Origin: Carboxydothermus pertinax
GTDB lineage: Bacteria > Bacillota > Z-2901 > Carboxydothermales > Carboxydothermaceae
Direction of reading: 5' to 3'
NCBI RefSeq assembly: GCF_001950255.1
Contig: NZ_BDJK01000059.1
Location: 1-44,146 of the forward strand
DNA length: 44,146 nucleotides
Below the pieces are notes generated by a model. That model worked only from the letters and a program-made list of their open reading frames with translations, made no database searches and had not been told where the DNA came from. Position 1 is the stretch's first letter, and every line of letters starts with the position of its first letter. The translations under genes and the position numbers were made by a program. Shown here one piece after another: positions 19,057 through 27,744 of the stretch.

Positions 19057-19488
19057 GTGAGAACCACATACATGGCTAAGCCCAATGAAGTGGAAAAGAA
19101 ATGGTATGTCATAGATGCTGCTGGTAAACCCCTTGGCCGGGTTGCCAGTGAAGCGGCCAAGCTTTTAAGAGGCAAACATAAACCGGAGTTTACTCCGCAC
19201 GTTGATACCGGTGATTTTGTAATTATTATCAATGCGGAGAAAGCGGTATTGACTGGAAAAAAATTAGAAAAGAAAATGTTTTACCGTCACAGCCGTTATC
19301 CTGGCGGTTTAAAAGCAATACCTTATGGTATCTTAATGAAAACTAATCCGGTCCTGGCTTTTGAAAAAGCTGTTAAAGGGATGCTTCCACATAACCGGCT
19401 GGGGAGAAAGCTATTTAAAAAGCTTAAGGTTTATGCCGGGGAATCACATCCGCATCAAGCTCAAAAGCCGGAAATCTGGCAGTTTTAG
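19057..19488 (+). CDS. rplM: Ribosomal protein L13
   Basis: L13 (143 residues, full length) starts [20 protein letters not shown] and has [14 protein letters not shown] and the end [13 protein letters not shown]. It is an early 50S assembly protein. The start is GTG 19057 behind AAAAGGAGGGAACAAG. It forms the conserved pair with rpsI under its own promoter. Confidence 0.97.
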   Translation: MRTTYMAKPNEVEKKWYVIDAAGKPLGRVASEAAKLLRGKHKPEFTPHVDTGDFVIIINAEKAVLTGKKLEKKMFYRHSRYPGGLKAIPYGILMKTNPVLAFEKAVKGMLPHNRLGRKLFKKLKVYAGESHPHQAQKPEIWQF

Positions 19489-19513
19489 ATACGGGCGAAG
19501 GGAGGCGTTTTAG

Positions 19514-19906
19514 ATGGCAGTAGTTAACTTCTACGGTACGGGCCGGAGAAAAGAAGCGGTCGCCCGGGTTTTTGTGGTTCCCGGCGAAGGGAACATTACG
19601 GTAAATGGTAAAGCTCTAGAAGAATACTTTCCGAGAAAAACCCTGCAGATTATTGTTAAGCAACCCTTGGAACTGACCAATACCCTCGGGAAGTTTGATA
19701 TTAAGGCCAAAGTTCATGGCGGGGGCATTTCCGGCCAGGCAGGAGCTGTAAGGCTGGGCATTGCCCGGGCTTTGGTTCAAGCGGATGCATCGCTTAGACC
19801 TGCCCTGAAAAAAGCAGGATTCCTTACCCGGGACCCGCGGATGGTCGAACGGAAAAAATACGGTTTCAGGAAATCCCGGAGAAGACCCCAGTGGACCAAG
19901 AGATAA
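19514..19906 (+). CDS. rpsI: Ribosomal protein S9
   Basis: S9 (130 residues) with [18 protein letters not shown] and the invariant C-terminal [17 protein letters not shown] tail, which contacts P-site tRNA. GGGAGGCGTTTTAG precedes ATG 19514. It is the last gene of the transcript; a terminator follows 4 nt after the stop. Confidence 0.97.
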   Translation: MAVVNFYGTGRRKEAVARVFVVPGEGNITVNGKALEEYFPRKTLQIIVKQPLELTNTLGKFDIKAKVHGGGISGQAGAVRLGIARALVQADASLRPALKKAGFLTRDPRMVERKKYGFRKSRRRPQWTKR

Positions 19907-19910
19907 CACG

Positions 19911-19940
19911 AAAAAACCAGGCGTTTATGCCTGGTTTTTT
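19911..19940 (+). terminator. Intrinsic terminator after rpsI
   Basis: A 12-bp perfect stem (AAAAAACCAGGC with GCCTGGTTTTTT) around a 6-nt loop, ending in a T run, closes the rplM-rpsI transcript. The A and T tracts on both sides could also act on reverse transcripts. Confidence 0.93.
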
Positions 19941-19976
19941 CTTTAGGCCCATAATGGTTTGGTGCTGCAGTCGAAT

Positions 19977-20005
19977 TTGCAAAATTAAGGTCTTAATGGT
20001 AAAAT
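19977..20005 (+). promoter_or_regulatory. Orphan promoter-like element
   Basis: TTGCAA (19977-19982), 17 bp, TAAAAT (20000-20005). No ORF follows on this strand before the 3' end of the reverse-strand ferritin gene at 20102. It could drive a short noncoding or antisense RNA or be chance; evidence is only the boxes and their spacing. Confidence 0.25.
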
Positions 20006-20090
20006 AAAAATATTCAGAAAAATGTCATAAGGTTGTTAGGGTAAAAAAACGACTGTTCCGGGATTAAAAATAGCTTTTTTAAATAAGGTA

Positions 20091-20113
20091 AAAGGGAAGG
20101 ATTAACCTTCCCT
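20091..20113 (-). terminator. Intrinsic terminator overlapping ferritin-like stop
   Basis: On the reverse strand AAGGGAAGG, loop TTAAT, CCTTCCCTT, then TTTTA. The 9-bp stem begins in the last codons of the ferritin-like gene and its loop contains the TAA stop, so gene end and terminator are fused. Confidence 0.8.
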
Positions 20114-20617
20114 TAAATTTTTTAACGCATCCCGGAATAATTTTAAATGAAGTTCTTCATCTTCAATAATCCGGTAGAGAACTGCCCGGGCGTAAGGGTC
20201 ATCAATAATTGCTGCATGCCGTTGATAATTTTCAATTGCAGTCTTTTCTGCCTGGATATCGGCAATCAATTGTTCTCTTATGCTTTGGGAATAATTAACA
20301 AAGCTTCCGCTCCAGTAAGCGAAATTATTGCCAAAACTTCCCCGATAGGTGGGGTTACCGCCGAACTCCATTATTAACCTGCCAACCATATCAAGGTGAT
20401 GCATTTCAACTAAAGCTATTTCTTTAAAGAGGGCGGAAGTTAATGGGGATACTTTTTCGCTTTCTAAATGATGGTACAAGTACTGGGTAATGGCGGTAAG
20501 TTCACCGGCGATACCGGCATAATCGTCCATTAAAATTTCAGCATACATGATATTGGGAGATTCAACCTTGACTGGAGGATAAGGAGAAGTTAGGCGGGTT
20601 TTATTTGTGTGGTTCAT
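20102..20617 (-). CDS. Ferritin-like diiron protein
   Basis: This 171-residue all-helical protein has four glutamate-bearing helices: GELTAITQYLYH, EIALVEMHHLDM (ExxH), AEKTAIENYQRH and IIEDEELHLKLF (ExxH). That is the carboxylate/His pattern of the ferritin/rubrerythrin superfamily. It probably handles iron or peroxide, or belongs to the spore-associated ferritin-like proteins; the exact subfamily is not clear. The frame is open 35 codons further upstream, but ATG 20617 behind AAAGGAGGGATAAAA is clearly the start. It is transcribed divergently from cwlD. Confidence 0.8.
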   Translation of the reverse strand: MNHTNKTRLTSPYPPVKVESPNIMYAEILMDDYAGIAGELTAITQYLYHHLESEKVSPLTSALFKEIALVEMHHLDMVGRLIMEFGGNPTYRGSFGNNFAYWSGSFVNYSQSIREQLIADIQAEKTAIENYQRHAAIIDDPYARAVLYRIIEDEELHLKLFRDALKNLREG

Positions 20618-20759
20618 TTTTATCCCTCCTTTATTCGTGATATTATATTTTATGGCTGGAAAAAGTTTTGGGATAATACAACGGTTCAGGAATGCTGAAG
20701 AGGAGGAGTTACATATTAACATTTTTTCTTAAACCAAATAATAATGCCCTTTGGCTTGG

Positions 20760-20767
20760 CATATAAT
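20760..20767 (+). promoter_or_regulatory. Promoter -10 region of cwlD
   Basis: CATATAAT lies about 20 nt before the cwlD start. There is no good TTGACA 17 bp upstream. CAT-AA type -10 boxes occur in sigma-E and sigma-G promoters, and CwlD is a spore cortex enzyme in Bacillus, so forespore or mother-cell control is plausible. AAATA at 20736-20740 could be a weak -35. Confidence 0.3.
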
Positions 20768-20789
20768 TTACAAGCCGGAGGTGCAATGG

Positions 20790-21515
20790 ATGATAATCTT
20801 TAGAGTATTCAACCTAAATCTACGCAAAGTTTTAACAGTCCTGGTGGTGATGATAGTTTTGGCAATCTTAGGGGGAGTCGTTAGAAATATCTTACTAAAT
20901 CGGGAAGTACGAGTACTATCAGTAGCGGTTGCTCACCGTATTATTGTTCTAGATCCGGGGCATGGGGGACAGGACCCTGGGTGTAAGGGTCAACAGGGAG
21001 CAGTAGAGAAAAAAATTACCCTTGATATTGCCCGTAGGGTGGCTGCAAAATTAGAAATGGCAGGGGCCCAAGTTTATCTTACCCGTTCTGGCGATTACGA
21101 TCTGGCCGATCCGGCTATAAAAGGAAATTCTGTCCGGAAAAAACAGGATTTAGCCCGCCGAATTCAAATTGCCGAGGATAGAAAGGCTGAGATATTAATA
21201 AGTATTCACGCCAACAGTTTTCCCGAACGCAAGTATCGGGGAGCTCAGACTTTTTACCAGAAAAGCGACGTTAAGGGAAAGTTACTGGCCGAGCTACTGC
21301 AAGAAAGCTTCAAAACAATTTTAGCTAATACCAACCGCGTTGCCCAAGCGGGGGATTATTTTATTAACCGGAACTCCCGTATGGCCTCGGTTATTGCCGA
21401 AGTAGGTTTTTTATCAAATCCGGAAGAAGAAAAGCTATTATTAAATCCCGAATATCGGGAAAAAGTAAGTTTGGCAATATATTTTGCGGTTTTAAGATAT
21501 TTTGACCAAGAATAG
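20790..21515 (+). CDS. cwlD: N-acetylmuramoyl-L-alanine amidase, CwlD type
   Basis: Zinc amidase of the Amidase_3 family (241 residues). An N-terminal membrane anchor (residues about 14-36) precedes the catalytic domain with LDPGHGGQDPG (His58), Glu73, ISIHANSF (His140) and VIAEVGFLSN (Glu204). CwlD removes the peptide from muramic acid so that muramic-delta-lactam can form in the spore cortex, a step needed for germination. ATG 20790 follows GGAGGTGCAATGG; earlier in-frame codons lack a binding site. A terminator follows. Confidence 0.88.
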   Translation: MIIFRVFNLNLRKVLTVLVVMIVLAILGGVVRNILLNREVRVLSVAVAHRIIVLDPGHGGQDPGCKGQQGAVEKKITLDIARRVAAKLEMAGAQVYLTRSGDYDLADPAIKGNSVRKKQDLARRIQIAEDRKAEILISIHANSFPERKYRGAQTFYQKSDVKGKLLAELLQESFKTILANTNRVAQAGDYFINRNSRMASVIAEVGFLSNPEEEKLLLNPEYREKVSLAIYFAVLRYFDQE

Positions 21516-21521
21516 CAATCT

Positions 21522-21553
21522 AGGGCAGTCCTTAGGGACTGGCCCTATTTTTA
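21522..21553 (+). terminator. Intrinsic terminator after cwlD
   Basis: AGGGCAGTCC pairs with GGACTGGCCCT (one bulged base) and is followed by ATTTTTA, ending the cwlD transcript. Confidence 0.85.
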
Positions 21554-21569
21554 TACAGAAAGAAAAAGA

Positions 21570-21597
21570 TTGACGAATTATGTAGAGTATGTATAAT
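21570..21597 (+). promoter_or_regulatory. Promoter of the OPT transporter gene
   Basis: TTGACG (21570-21575), 16-bp spacer, TATAAT (21592-21597). A leader of about 100 nt follows. It holds a short stem TGTAG/CTACA and the GGAGGTAAGAGAC binding site before GTG 21706. I recognise no known riboswitch in it. Confidence 0.8.
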
Positions 21598-21705
21598 TTA
21601 CTCTGTATACAAATATATTTTGTAGGATGGCGAGCTACAGTAGGAGTAAAAATTTAAAGCTTGGTTTAAACTAACAAAAAACACTGAAAAACGGAGGTAA
21701 GAGAC

Positions 21706-23628
21706 GTGGAGAAAAAAGGTTTATCCCACACTGCATATGGCGGTGTACCCGGTGATCAGTATGAACCGTACGTACCAGCATCAACCCGTTTGCCGGAAAT
21801 GACTGTTGTTTCGCTTATTATGGGTATTATTTTAGCTTTATTATTTGGTGCGACCAATACATACCTGGGGTTAAAAGTGGGAATGACCGTATCGGCTTCC
21901 ATTCCCGGTGCGGTGCTGGGTACAGCAATTATTCGTGGCTTATTACGGCGGCAAAATATTTTGGAAACAAACATTATTCAGGCTATTGGATCTGCCGGGG
22001 AGAGTATTGCCAGCGGGGTGATGTTCACTCTTCCCGCATTAATCATCTGGGGCTTTAAAGATCAATTTACTTTAGCCAAAATTGCAGTAGTAGCTACCCT
22101 GGGGACAATCCTGGGAGTATTATTTGTAGTACCTTTAAGGAAAAATCTAACGGTGGACGAGCATGGGATTTTGCCCTATCCTGAAGGGATGGCTACCGCT
22201 GAAGTTTTAGTAGCAGGGCAGGTTGGTGGTTCTTCAGCGGCCGGAATCTTATGGGGTGGACTTATTGGTGGTATTTATAAGCTGTTATCTGGGGCTTTTG
22301 GTCTATTTAAAGAAGAAATCGAATGGAAAATTCCGGGGTTTAAAAACGGTATTTTTGGTTTTGACATTTTAGCCTCACTAATGGGCGTAGGCTTCATTGT
22401 AGGCTTAGAAATTGGTCTTTACATGTTTGCTGGAGGATTACTTGCCTGGTTTGTTTTAATCCCGCTTATATCTTACTTTGGGGCAGGGGTTCCCAATCCA
22501 ATTTTCCCTAGCACCGTTCCCATTGCCGAAATGGATGCCTGGGCAATCTGGTCAAAATATATTCGCTATATTGGTGCAGGGGCGGTTGCTGCTGGTGGTT
22601 TTATAAGCCTTGGCCGGTCGCTACCCATGATTATTAACTCCTTTAAAGCAGCGATGGGTGGCTTAAGTAAGGGGCAAAGCGGGGAACAAAAACGCACTAA
22701 TCAGGATATTAGCGTTGTTGCTATTTTCTTTGGAGTTCTTGGTGTCTTTATTACCGCAATTATTGTTCCCCAAATGAAAGTAACCTGGATGGGTGCTCTT
22801 TCAATTATTCTCTTCGGCTTTTTCTTTGCTGCAGTTTCAGCCCGGATTGCTGGTTTAGTTGGTGTTTCTAACCTGCCGGTATCGGGGATGACGATTGCTG
22901 CTCTTTTAGCAAGTACCTTACTCTTAAAAGCTACTGGGGTTGTGGGGACTACTGGCATGATTGCTTCGATCACTACCGGTGCTACCATTTGTGTGGCTAT
23001 TTCCATTGCCGGTAGCTTAGCGCAAAACTTAAAAACTGCGCATATCATCGGGGCTACTCCTAAATATGTGCAAATCGGGGTTTTAATAGGTGGTATTGCG
23101 AGCACCGTAATTGTTGGCTGGGTAATCTTAATGCTAAACCAGGCTTATGGCCTTGGTACCGATAGAGTGCCGGCTCCTCAGGCAACCTTAATGTCGATGG
23201 TTGTGAAAGGGGTTATGACCGGAACCCTTCCCTGGGCCCTGGTTTTGGCGGGGGTGGTAATTGGTATTATCCTAGCAGTATTAAAACTTCCAATTTTACC
23301 GGTGGCAATTGGCTTATACCTCCCTTTGCACTTAAGTACCGGAGTTTTAGCTGGTGGAATAATTCGCTGGATTGTTGACCGAACCTTTTCCGGTGAAATC
23401 TTAAAGGAAAAAGTGGAAAAAGGAATTTTATTTGCTTCTGGTTTAATTGCCGGAGATGCTTTGATGGGGATAGTTATCGCTTTCTTGGCCTATAAGGGAC
23501 TTTCGGATAAAGTAGCGTTTTTTAGTAACTTACCAATATCCGGTAATCCCTGGTGGGGCTTTGCCATGTTTGTTGTTTTGGGTTTAATCTTGTTCCGATA
23601 TGTAGCAAGGGGTAAAAAAGAAGCATAG
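21706..23628 (+). CDS. OPT-family oligopeptide transporter
   Basis: This 640-residue protein has many hydrophobic segments and the start of the OPT family (RLPEMTVVSLIMGIILALLF, then GATNTYLGLKVGMTVSASIP). OPT proteins are proton-coupled importers of small peptides or metal chelates; bacterial members of this branch are mostly uncharacterised, so the substrate is unknown. It stands alone with its own promoter and terminator. The start is GTG 21706 behind ACGGAGGTAAGAGAC. Confidence 0.88.
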   Translation: MEKKGLSHTAYGGVPGDQYEPYVPASTRLPEMTVVSLIMGIILALLFGATNTYLGLKVGMTVSASIPGAVLGTAIIRGLLRRQNILETNIIQAIGSAGESIASGVMFTLPALIIWGFKDQFTLAKIAVVATLGTILGVLFVVPLRKNLTVDEHGILPYPEGMATAEVLVAGQVGGSSAAGILWGGLIGGIYKLLSGAFGLFKEEIEWKIPGFKNGIFGFDILASLMGVGFIVGLEIGLYMFAGGLLAWFVLIPLISYFGAGVPNPIFPSTVPIAEMDAWAIWSKYIRYIGAGAVAAGGFISLGRSLPMIINSFKAAMGGLSKGQSGEQKRTNQDISVVAIFFGVLGVFITAIIVPQMKVTWMGALSIILFGFFFAAVSARIAGLVGVSNLPVSGMTIAALLASTLLLKATGVVGTTGMIASITTGATICVAISIAGSLAQNLKTAHIIGATPKYVQIGVLIGGIASTVIVGWVILMLNQAYGLGTDRVPAPQATLMSMVVKGVMTGTLPWALVLAGVVIGIILAVLKLPILPVAIGLYLPLHLSTGVLAGGIIRWIVDRTFSGEILKEKVEKGILFASGLIAGDALMGIVIAFLAYKGLSDKVAFFSNLPISGNPWWGFAMFVVLGLILFRYVARGKKEA

Positions 23629-23638
23629 AAAACTTGCT

Positions 23639-23669
23639 GAGGGCTGTCCTTTAAGACAGCCTCTTTTTT
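23639..23669 (+). terminator. Intrinsic terminator after the OPT gene
   Basis: GAGGGCTGTC with GACAGCCTC (one bulged G) around CTTTAA, followed by TTTTTT. Confidence 0.9.
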
Positions 23670-23693
23670 ATTTTAATTTTGGCTAAAATTACA

Positions 23694-23699
23694 TATAAT
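23694..23699 (+). promoter_or_regulatory. -10 box upstream of the AmmeMemoRadiSam cluster
   Basis: A consensus TATAAT lies 35 nt before the first gene of the cluster. The -35 region 17 bp upstream (TTTTAA) is poor. Confidence 0.45.
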
Positions 23700-23734
23700 A
23701 AATTTTAAAGAAATCCATTGAATGGAGTGGTGGT

Positions 23735-23863
23735 ATGCCTAACCTCTGTTTATCCTGTGTTTGTTTTGATTGTGCCGAGTACGGTAGTTGTGAATGGTGT
23801 GAGGCATATTGCCAGGAACCAAAAGATTACTGTCCTAAGGAATTGGACACTGGGGAGGATTAA
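23735..23863 (+). CDS. Small cysteine-rich protein in the AmmeMemoRadiSam cluster
   Basis: A 42-residue ORF with eight cysteines (positions 5, 8, 10, 13, 19, 22, 26, 33), including CXXC-X-CXXC, CXXC and CXXXC spacings, and an acidic tail. GGAGTGGTGGT precedes ATG 23735, and the stop is 2 nt before the next gene, so it is probably translated and coupled to it. The cysteine spacing suggests binding of zinc or an iron-sulfur cluster. I do not recognise a family. Confidence 0.65.
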   Translation: MPNLCLSCVCFDCAEYGSCEWCEAYCQEPKDYCPKELDTGED

Positions 23864-23865
23864 AA

Positions 23866-25266
23866 ATGGGGGATTTTATTGGTTTTGCCGTTCCCCATCC
23901 GCCGCTTATCATACCGGAAATAGGGCGGGGGGAAGAAAAAGCTTGTCAAAAAACTATTAATGCTTTGCTAGAGCTTAAGGAAAAGTTAAGGAACATGAAT
24001 CCCGAGACTTTAGTGGTTATTTCTCCGCATGCTCCCCTTTTTAGTGACGTGGTAGCGATCAATATTAATGATAAACTTTCCGGAAACTTTGGCTATTTTG
24101 GGGCTTATAATGTAAATTTTTCTTACCAGAACGACCGGGAACTGGCCCAAGCGTTAATTGCGGCAGCTAAACAAGAAGGGCTTGCGGTTGCCGGGATTGA
24201 TGAAAGCCTGGCCCGGGTACTGCGAGTTCCAGTTTCTCTTGATCACGGAACGATGGTACCGCTTTATTATTTAGACCCGGAGCGAAAGTATAAGCTTGTG
24301 GTGGTAAGCCAGGGGTTAATACCTTTTTCCGAGCTCTACCGGTTAGGGACTGTAATCAAAGAAGTTGCGGCAAAATTTCAACGTCGAATTGCCCTCATTG
24401 CCTCTGGCGACTTATCCCATCGACTTACCGAAGATGCTCCTGCAGGTTATGATCCTTCAGGACGATACTTTGACCGGATGATGGTTGAGATATTTTCCAA
24501 AGGGGATCCCTGGGAGCTTTTGACTCTAGATACAAGTTTTGCTGAACAGGCCGGGGAGTGCGGACTTCGCTCCTTCATTATGTTATTTGGTGCTTTTGAA
24601 GGATACCAGGTAAGAAGCAGAGTGCTTAGCTACGAAGGGCCTTTTGGGGTAGGCTATATGGTGGCGGAAGTGGCAAAAGGAGAGGAAGACGCGAATCGAA
24701 ATTTTTATCCAAAATTAATGAATAAAAAAAAGGAAGAAATAAAAAAGCGCCGGGAACAGGAGTCGCCTTATGTGCGGCTTGCCCGGGAGGCTCTTGAAAC
24801 TTACGTCCGTACCGGAAAGACCATTACCCCGCCAATGCCGTTGCCGGAGATTTTTAGCCGTAAAGCGGGAGTGTTTGTCTCGCTAAAAAAAGACGGGGAG
24901 CTTCGAGGGTGCATTGGTACGATAGCGCCGACTACCGGTAATTTGGCGGAAGAGATTATAAAAAACAGTTTGGAAGCGGGGTTAAATGACCCACGGTTTG
25001 AGCCGGTGGAAGAAAAGGAATTGGATGAACTTACCTATTCGGTGGACATCCTTTATCCTCCAGAAGAAGTATCAGACCTTTCTGAGTTAGATCCTAAAAA
25101 ATACGGGGTAATTGTCTCCAAAGGCTACCGCCGGGGATTACTACTTCCCGCTTTAGAGGGGGTAGATACGGTTGAAAAGCAGCTAGACATTGCTCGACGA
25201 AAAGCAGGTATAGCTCCCGACGAGTCGGTGAAAATTGAAAGGTTTTTGGTGGAACGCTATTATTAG
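23866..25266 (+). CDS. AmmeMemoRadiSam system protein: LigB/Memo-AMMECR1 fusion
   Basis: Two domains are visible. Residues about 1-275 form a class III extradiol-dioxygenase (LigB/Memo-like) fold, with [34 protein letters not shown] and IASGDLSHR supplying the metal-site His and Asp pattern. After a charged linker (about 282-300), residues about 305-466 form an AMMECR1 domain with the hallmark ELRGCIGTI. The three-part AmmeMemoRadiSam system is widespread but its function is not established. The radical SAM partner follows 10 nt downstream. Confidence 0.9.
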   Translation: MGDFIGFAVPHPPLIIPEIGRGEEKACQKTINALLELKEKLRNMNPETLVVISPHAPLFSDVVAININDKLSGNFGYFGAYNVNFSYQNDRELAQALIAAAKQEGLAVAGIDESLARVLRVPVSLDHGTMVPLYYLDPERKYKLVVVSQGLIPFSELYRLGTVIKEVAAKFQRRIALIASGDLSHRLTEDAPAGYDPSGRYFDRMMVEIFSKGDPWELLTLDTSFAEQAGECGLRSFIMLFGAFEGYQVRSRVLSYEGPFGVGYMVAEVAKGEEDANRNFYPKLMNKKKEEIKKRREQESPYVRLAREALETYVRTGKTITPPMPLPEIFSRKAGVFVSLKKDGELRGCIGTIAPTTGNLAEEIIKNSLEAGLNDPRFEPVEEKELDELTYSVDILYPPEEVSDLSELDPKKYGVIVSKGYRRGLLLPALEGVDTVEKQLDIARRKAGIAPDESVKIERFLVERYY

Positions 25267-25276
25267 AGGTGGCGCG

Positions 25277-26269
25277 ATGAAAGAGGCCTTGTTTTATGAA
25301 ACTTTGGGTAATTTTTTTGTCCAGTGCCATCTCTGTCCGCATCAATGCCGGATAGCAAACGGTAAGGCTGGTCGGTGTCGGGTAAGAAAAAATATAGAAG
25401 GCAAACTTTATTCCTTAAATTATGGATTGGTTACAGCAGTAAACCTTGACCCAATCGAAAAAAAACCACTTTATCACTTTTATCCGGGAAGCCAAATCCT
25501 TTCCCTTGGTACTTTTGGCTGTAATTTTCAGTGTGGTTTTTGCCAAAACTATGAAATAGCCCATCTTGCTATAAATGGTGACGAACTTTTACCCGAAGAT
25601 TTGGTTAAGTTTACCCAGAGATATCAACGGGAGGGGATGATTGGGGTAGCTTATACCTATTCGGAACCGGCCGTGTGGTACGAGTATATTTTTGCTTCGG
25701 CTCCTTTACTAAAAAAACTCGGATTTAAAACCGTTTTAGTTACCAATGGATTTATCAATAAAGAACCTTTAGAAAAGCTTTTACCTTTTATAGATGCTCT
25801 CAATATTGACCTAAAAGGGATAACCGAGGAGTATTATCATCAGGTTTGTCAAGGGAGTCTTACTCCGGTTTTAGAGGTGATAAAAACTTCAGTAATGTAT
25901 GGCGTCCATGTGGAGATAACTACTTTGCTTGTTCCGGGGCTGAATGATACTTATGAACAAATTGAGGAATTAGCAAGTTTTTTAGCAAATTTAAATCCGG
26001 ATATTCCCCTGCACTTTTCCCGGTACTTCCCCAGGTATAAATTTAATCTACCGCCTACTCCAGTGGAAAGTTTAATGCGGGCGCAAAAGTTAGCAAGGAA
26101 ATATTTAAACTATGTTTACCTGGGGAATTTACCTGAAATTTTTAATGATACTTTTTGCCCTAACTGTGGGGCGTTGTTAATTCGGCGGAATTATTTTGAA
26201 GTAGATACCTCTGGACTTTTGGAAAATACCTGCCGGCAATGTAAAAATAAAGTTAAAGTTATTCTCTAA
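25277..26269 (+). CDS. amrS: AmmeMemoRadiSam system radical SAM enzyme
   Basis: Radical SAM protein (330 residues). An N-terminal Cys cluster (C17, C20, C24, C34) is followed by the 4Fe-4S motif CNFQCGFC (C82, C86, C89), a TIM-barrel body with EITTLLVPGLND, and a C-terminal zinc-ribbon (CPNCG, later CRQC). It resembles the pyruvate formate-lyase activating enzyme group. The start is ATG 25277 behind AGAGGTGGCGCG; the frame is open further upstream inside the previous gene. The target is unknown; the neighbouring fusion protein is the likely partner. Confidence 0.9.
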   Translation: MKEALFYETLGNFFVQCHLCPHQCRIANGKAGRCRVRKNIEGKLYSLNYGLVTAVNLDPIEKKPLYHFYPGSQILSLGTFGCNFQCGFCQNYEIAHLAINGDELLPEDLVKFTQRYQREGMIGVAYTYSEPAVWYEYIFASAPLLKKLGFKTVLVTNGFINKEPLEKLLPFIDALNIDLKGITEEYYHQVCQGSLTPVLEVIKTSVMYGVHVEITTLLVPGLNDTYEQIEELASFLANLNPDIPLHFSRYFPRYKFNLPPTPVESLMRAQKLARKYLNYVYLGNLPEIFNDTFCPNCGALLIRRNYFEVDTSGLLENTCRQCKNKVKVIL

Positions 26270-26363
26270 AGAAGGATTTTTTTAAAAGAGGTATAAATAA
26301 TAAAAAACACCACCAGTTTTATTTTATATATTAAAAAGAAAATTTGTAACTTAGGAGCAAACT

Positions 26364-27596
26364 ATGGGGGAACAGTCAATTATTAAAGCTTTTTTTACTG
26401 CAGGAAAAAGTGCAAAAAAATTTTTAATATCCCAGCTTTTTGTGAATATTGGTTATGGAATCTATCAGGTACTCTTTAATTTATATTTAAAGCAGCTGGG
26501 TTTGGGGATGGAGGTAGCGGGTCAGGTGGTGGCGGCAAGCTCCTTAGCCCAGGCCTTGTTTATGATTCCTGCCGGTTACATTGGGGATAGGTATGGCCGG
26601 CGCCGTTTTATTTTTTGGGGAAGTTTTGCTGCCGGGGGAATGTTAATTCTTCAAGGAGTATTTGAAACTCCTGGCCTGATAATTCTGGCTGCTTTTCTTT
26701 TTGGCCTGGGATTTTCGGTGCTGGTGGTAAATGGTGTACCATATCTATCGGAAGTTTCTCGGCCGGGGGAAGAAGTAAAATTAATTGGCTTACACTATTC
26801 GTCTATTATGATTGCCTCAATGCTGGGAAATTTCGGAGGAGGGGCCATTACTGACCTTTTATCCGGAATATTATCCCTGAAAAACAGCTACCGGGCCTCG
26901 CTAATTTTAGGGGCTTTAATTTTTTTAGTGGGAAATTTATTTTTAACTAACCTGGAAAAGGGACGGAAAGTAGAAATAAAAGAGGATCTTAAAAAGATTA
27001 TATTTGGGATTTTTTCGGATAAAAAAGATTTTCCCATTTTTAGGGCTATCTTTATATTTTCACTTTTAATAGGAACGGGATCGGGGCTTTTTATGCCTTA
27101 TATTAATCTTTATTTTGCTAACCGTTTTGGGGTTACTAATACCTTTATCGGCCTTGCGCTGGCGGGAGCCCAGGGCCTTACGTCTTTGGCAATGATTCTG
27201 GGAACGAAGTCTGCCCGTTACTTTGGGTTAGTGCGGGCTTTTGTTATTTTAAACTTTTTATCCCTTCCTTTTACCGTTTATCTGGGGTATGTTCCCTATT
27301 TATCCTGGGCGGTGGTAGTTTTTCTGGTTCGCCATACTTTTATGAATGCTGGAACGCCACTTTTTCAAGCTGCTAATGTTTTAATTATTGATCCTTCCCG
27401 TAAAGGACTTATTTTAAGTTTAAATCAGGCTACTTTTTCCTTAGGTTGGGCTCTAGGAGGCCCGATTAGTGCCTTAATTTTTAAAGCAGGAGGCTACCCC
27501 TTGATTTTTACGACAGTTGGTATACTGTATTTTTGCGGAACGGCATTTTATTATTTAGCTTTTAAAAAGTATTCGTATCTTGGGCAAGAGGTTTAA
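26364..27596 (+). CDS. MFS transporter
   Basis: This 410-residue protein has about twelve hydrophobic segments and motif A of the major facilitator superfamily between helices 2 and 3 (GYIGDRYGRRRF). The middle loop (about 195-215) is charged. The substrate is unknown. TTAGGAGCAAACT precedes ATG 26364. The 94-bp gap upstream is AT-rich without a clear terminator, so cotranscription with the radical SAM gene is possible. Confidence 0.85.
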   Translation: MGEQSIIKAFFTAGKSAKKFLISQLFVNIGYGIYQVLFNLYLKQLGLGMEVAGQVVAASSLAQALFMIPAGYIGDRYGRRRFIFWGSFAAGGMLILQGVFETPGLIILAAFLFGLGFSVLVVNGVPYLSEVSRPGEEVKLIGLHYSSIMIASMLGNFGGGAITDLLSGILSLKNSYRASLILGALIFLVGNLFLTNLEKGRKVEIKEDLKKIIFGIFSDKKDFPIFRAIFIFSLLIGTGSGLFMPYINLYFANRFGVTNTFIGLALAGAQGLTSLAMILGTKSARYFGLVRAFVILNFLSLPFTVYLGYVPYLSWAVVVFLVRHTFMNAGTPLFQAANVLIIDPSRKGLILSLNQATFSLGWALGGPISALIFKAGGYPLIFTTVGILYFCGTAFYYLAFKKYSYLGQEV

Positions 27597-27597
27597 A

Positions 27598-27611
27598 TGA
27601 ATAAAAATTAA
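27598..27611 (+). promoter_or_regulatory. Distal candidate ARG box
   Basis: TGAATAAAAATTAA matches the ArgR half-sites TGAAT and ATTCA except for one base in the second. It lies just past the MFS stop and about 75 bp upstream of the terminator-promoter stretch of the arg operon. Function is inferred from sequence similarity only. Confidence 0.35.
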
Positions 27612-27641
27612 GGAGGAGGCAACGACAATAATAAAGTTTAG

Positions 27642-27675
27642 TTCCGGGCTCAATAAATACCCGGAAATTTTTTTG
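27642..27675 (+). terminator. Intrinsic terminator upstream of argC
   Basis: TTCCGGG and CCCGGAA form a 7-bp stem around an 11-nt loop, followed by ATTTTTTT. It insulates the arg operon from the MFS gene, or could attenuate a transcript that starts further upstream. Confidence 0.85.
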
Positions 27676-27684
27676 GGAAAAATA

Positions 27685-27713
27685 TTGCATAATTATACAA
27701 AAGTATGTAATAT
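27685..27713 (+). promoter_or_regulatory. arg operon promoter with overlapping ARG box
   Basis: TTGCAT (27685-27690), 17 bp, TAATAT (27708-27713). The palindrome-like TTGCATAATTATACAA (27685-27700) covers the -35 box and agrees with the ArgR consensus TGNAT-WWWW-ATNCA at most positions. A second, weaker box-like stretch follows at about 27705-27721. ArgR binding here would block RNA polymerase when arginine is plentiful. Confidence 0.6.
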
Positions 27714-27744
27714 TATAAATATATCAGAAAAAGGAGGGGTAGCC

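Noticed and set aside
21600-21705. Riboswitch in the OPT gene leader
   Set aside because: Only a short TGTAG/CTACA stem is visible; no known aptamer consensus or terminator/antiterminator pair could be recognised.
26270-26363. Terminator between the radical SAM gene and the MFS gene
   Set aside because: The gap is AT-rich but I find no stem with a T run.
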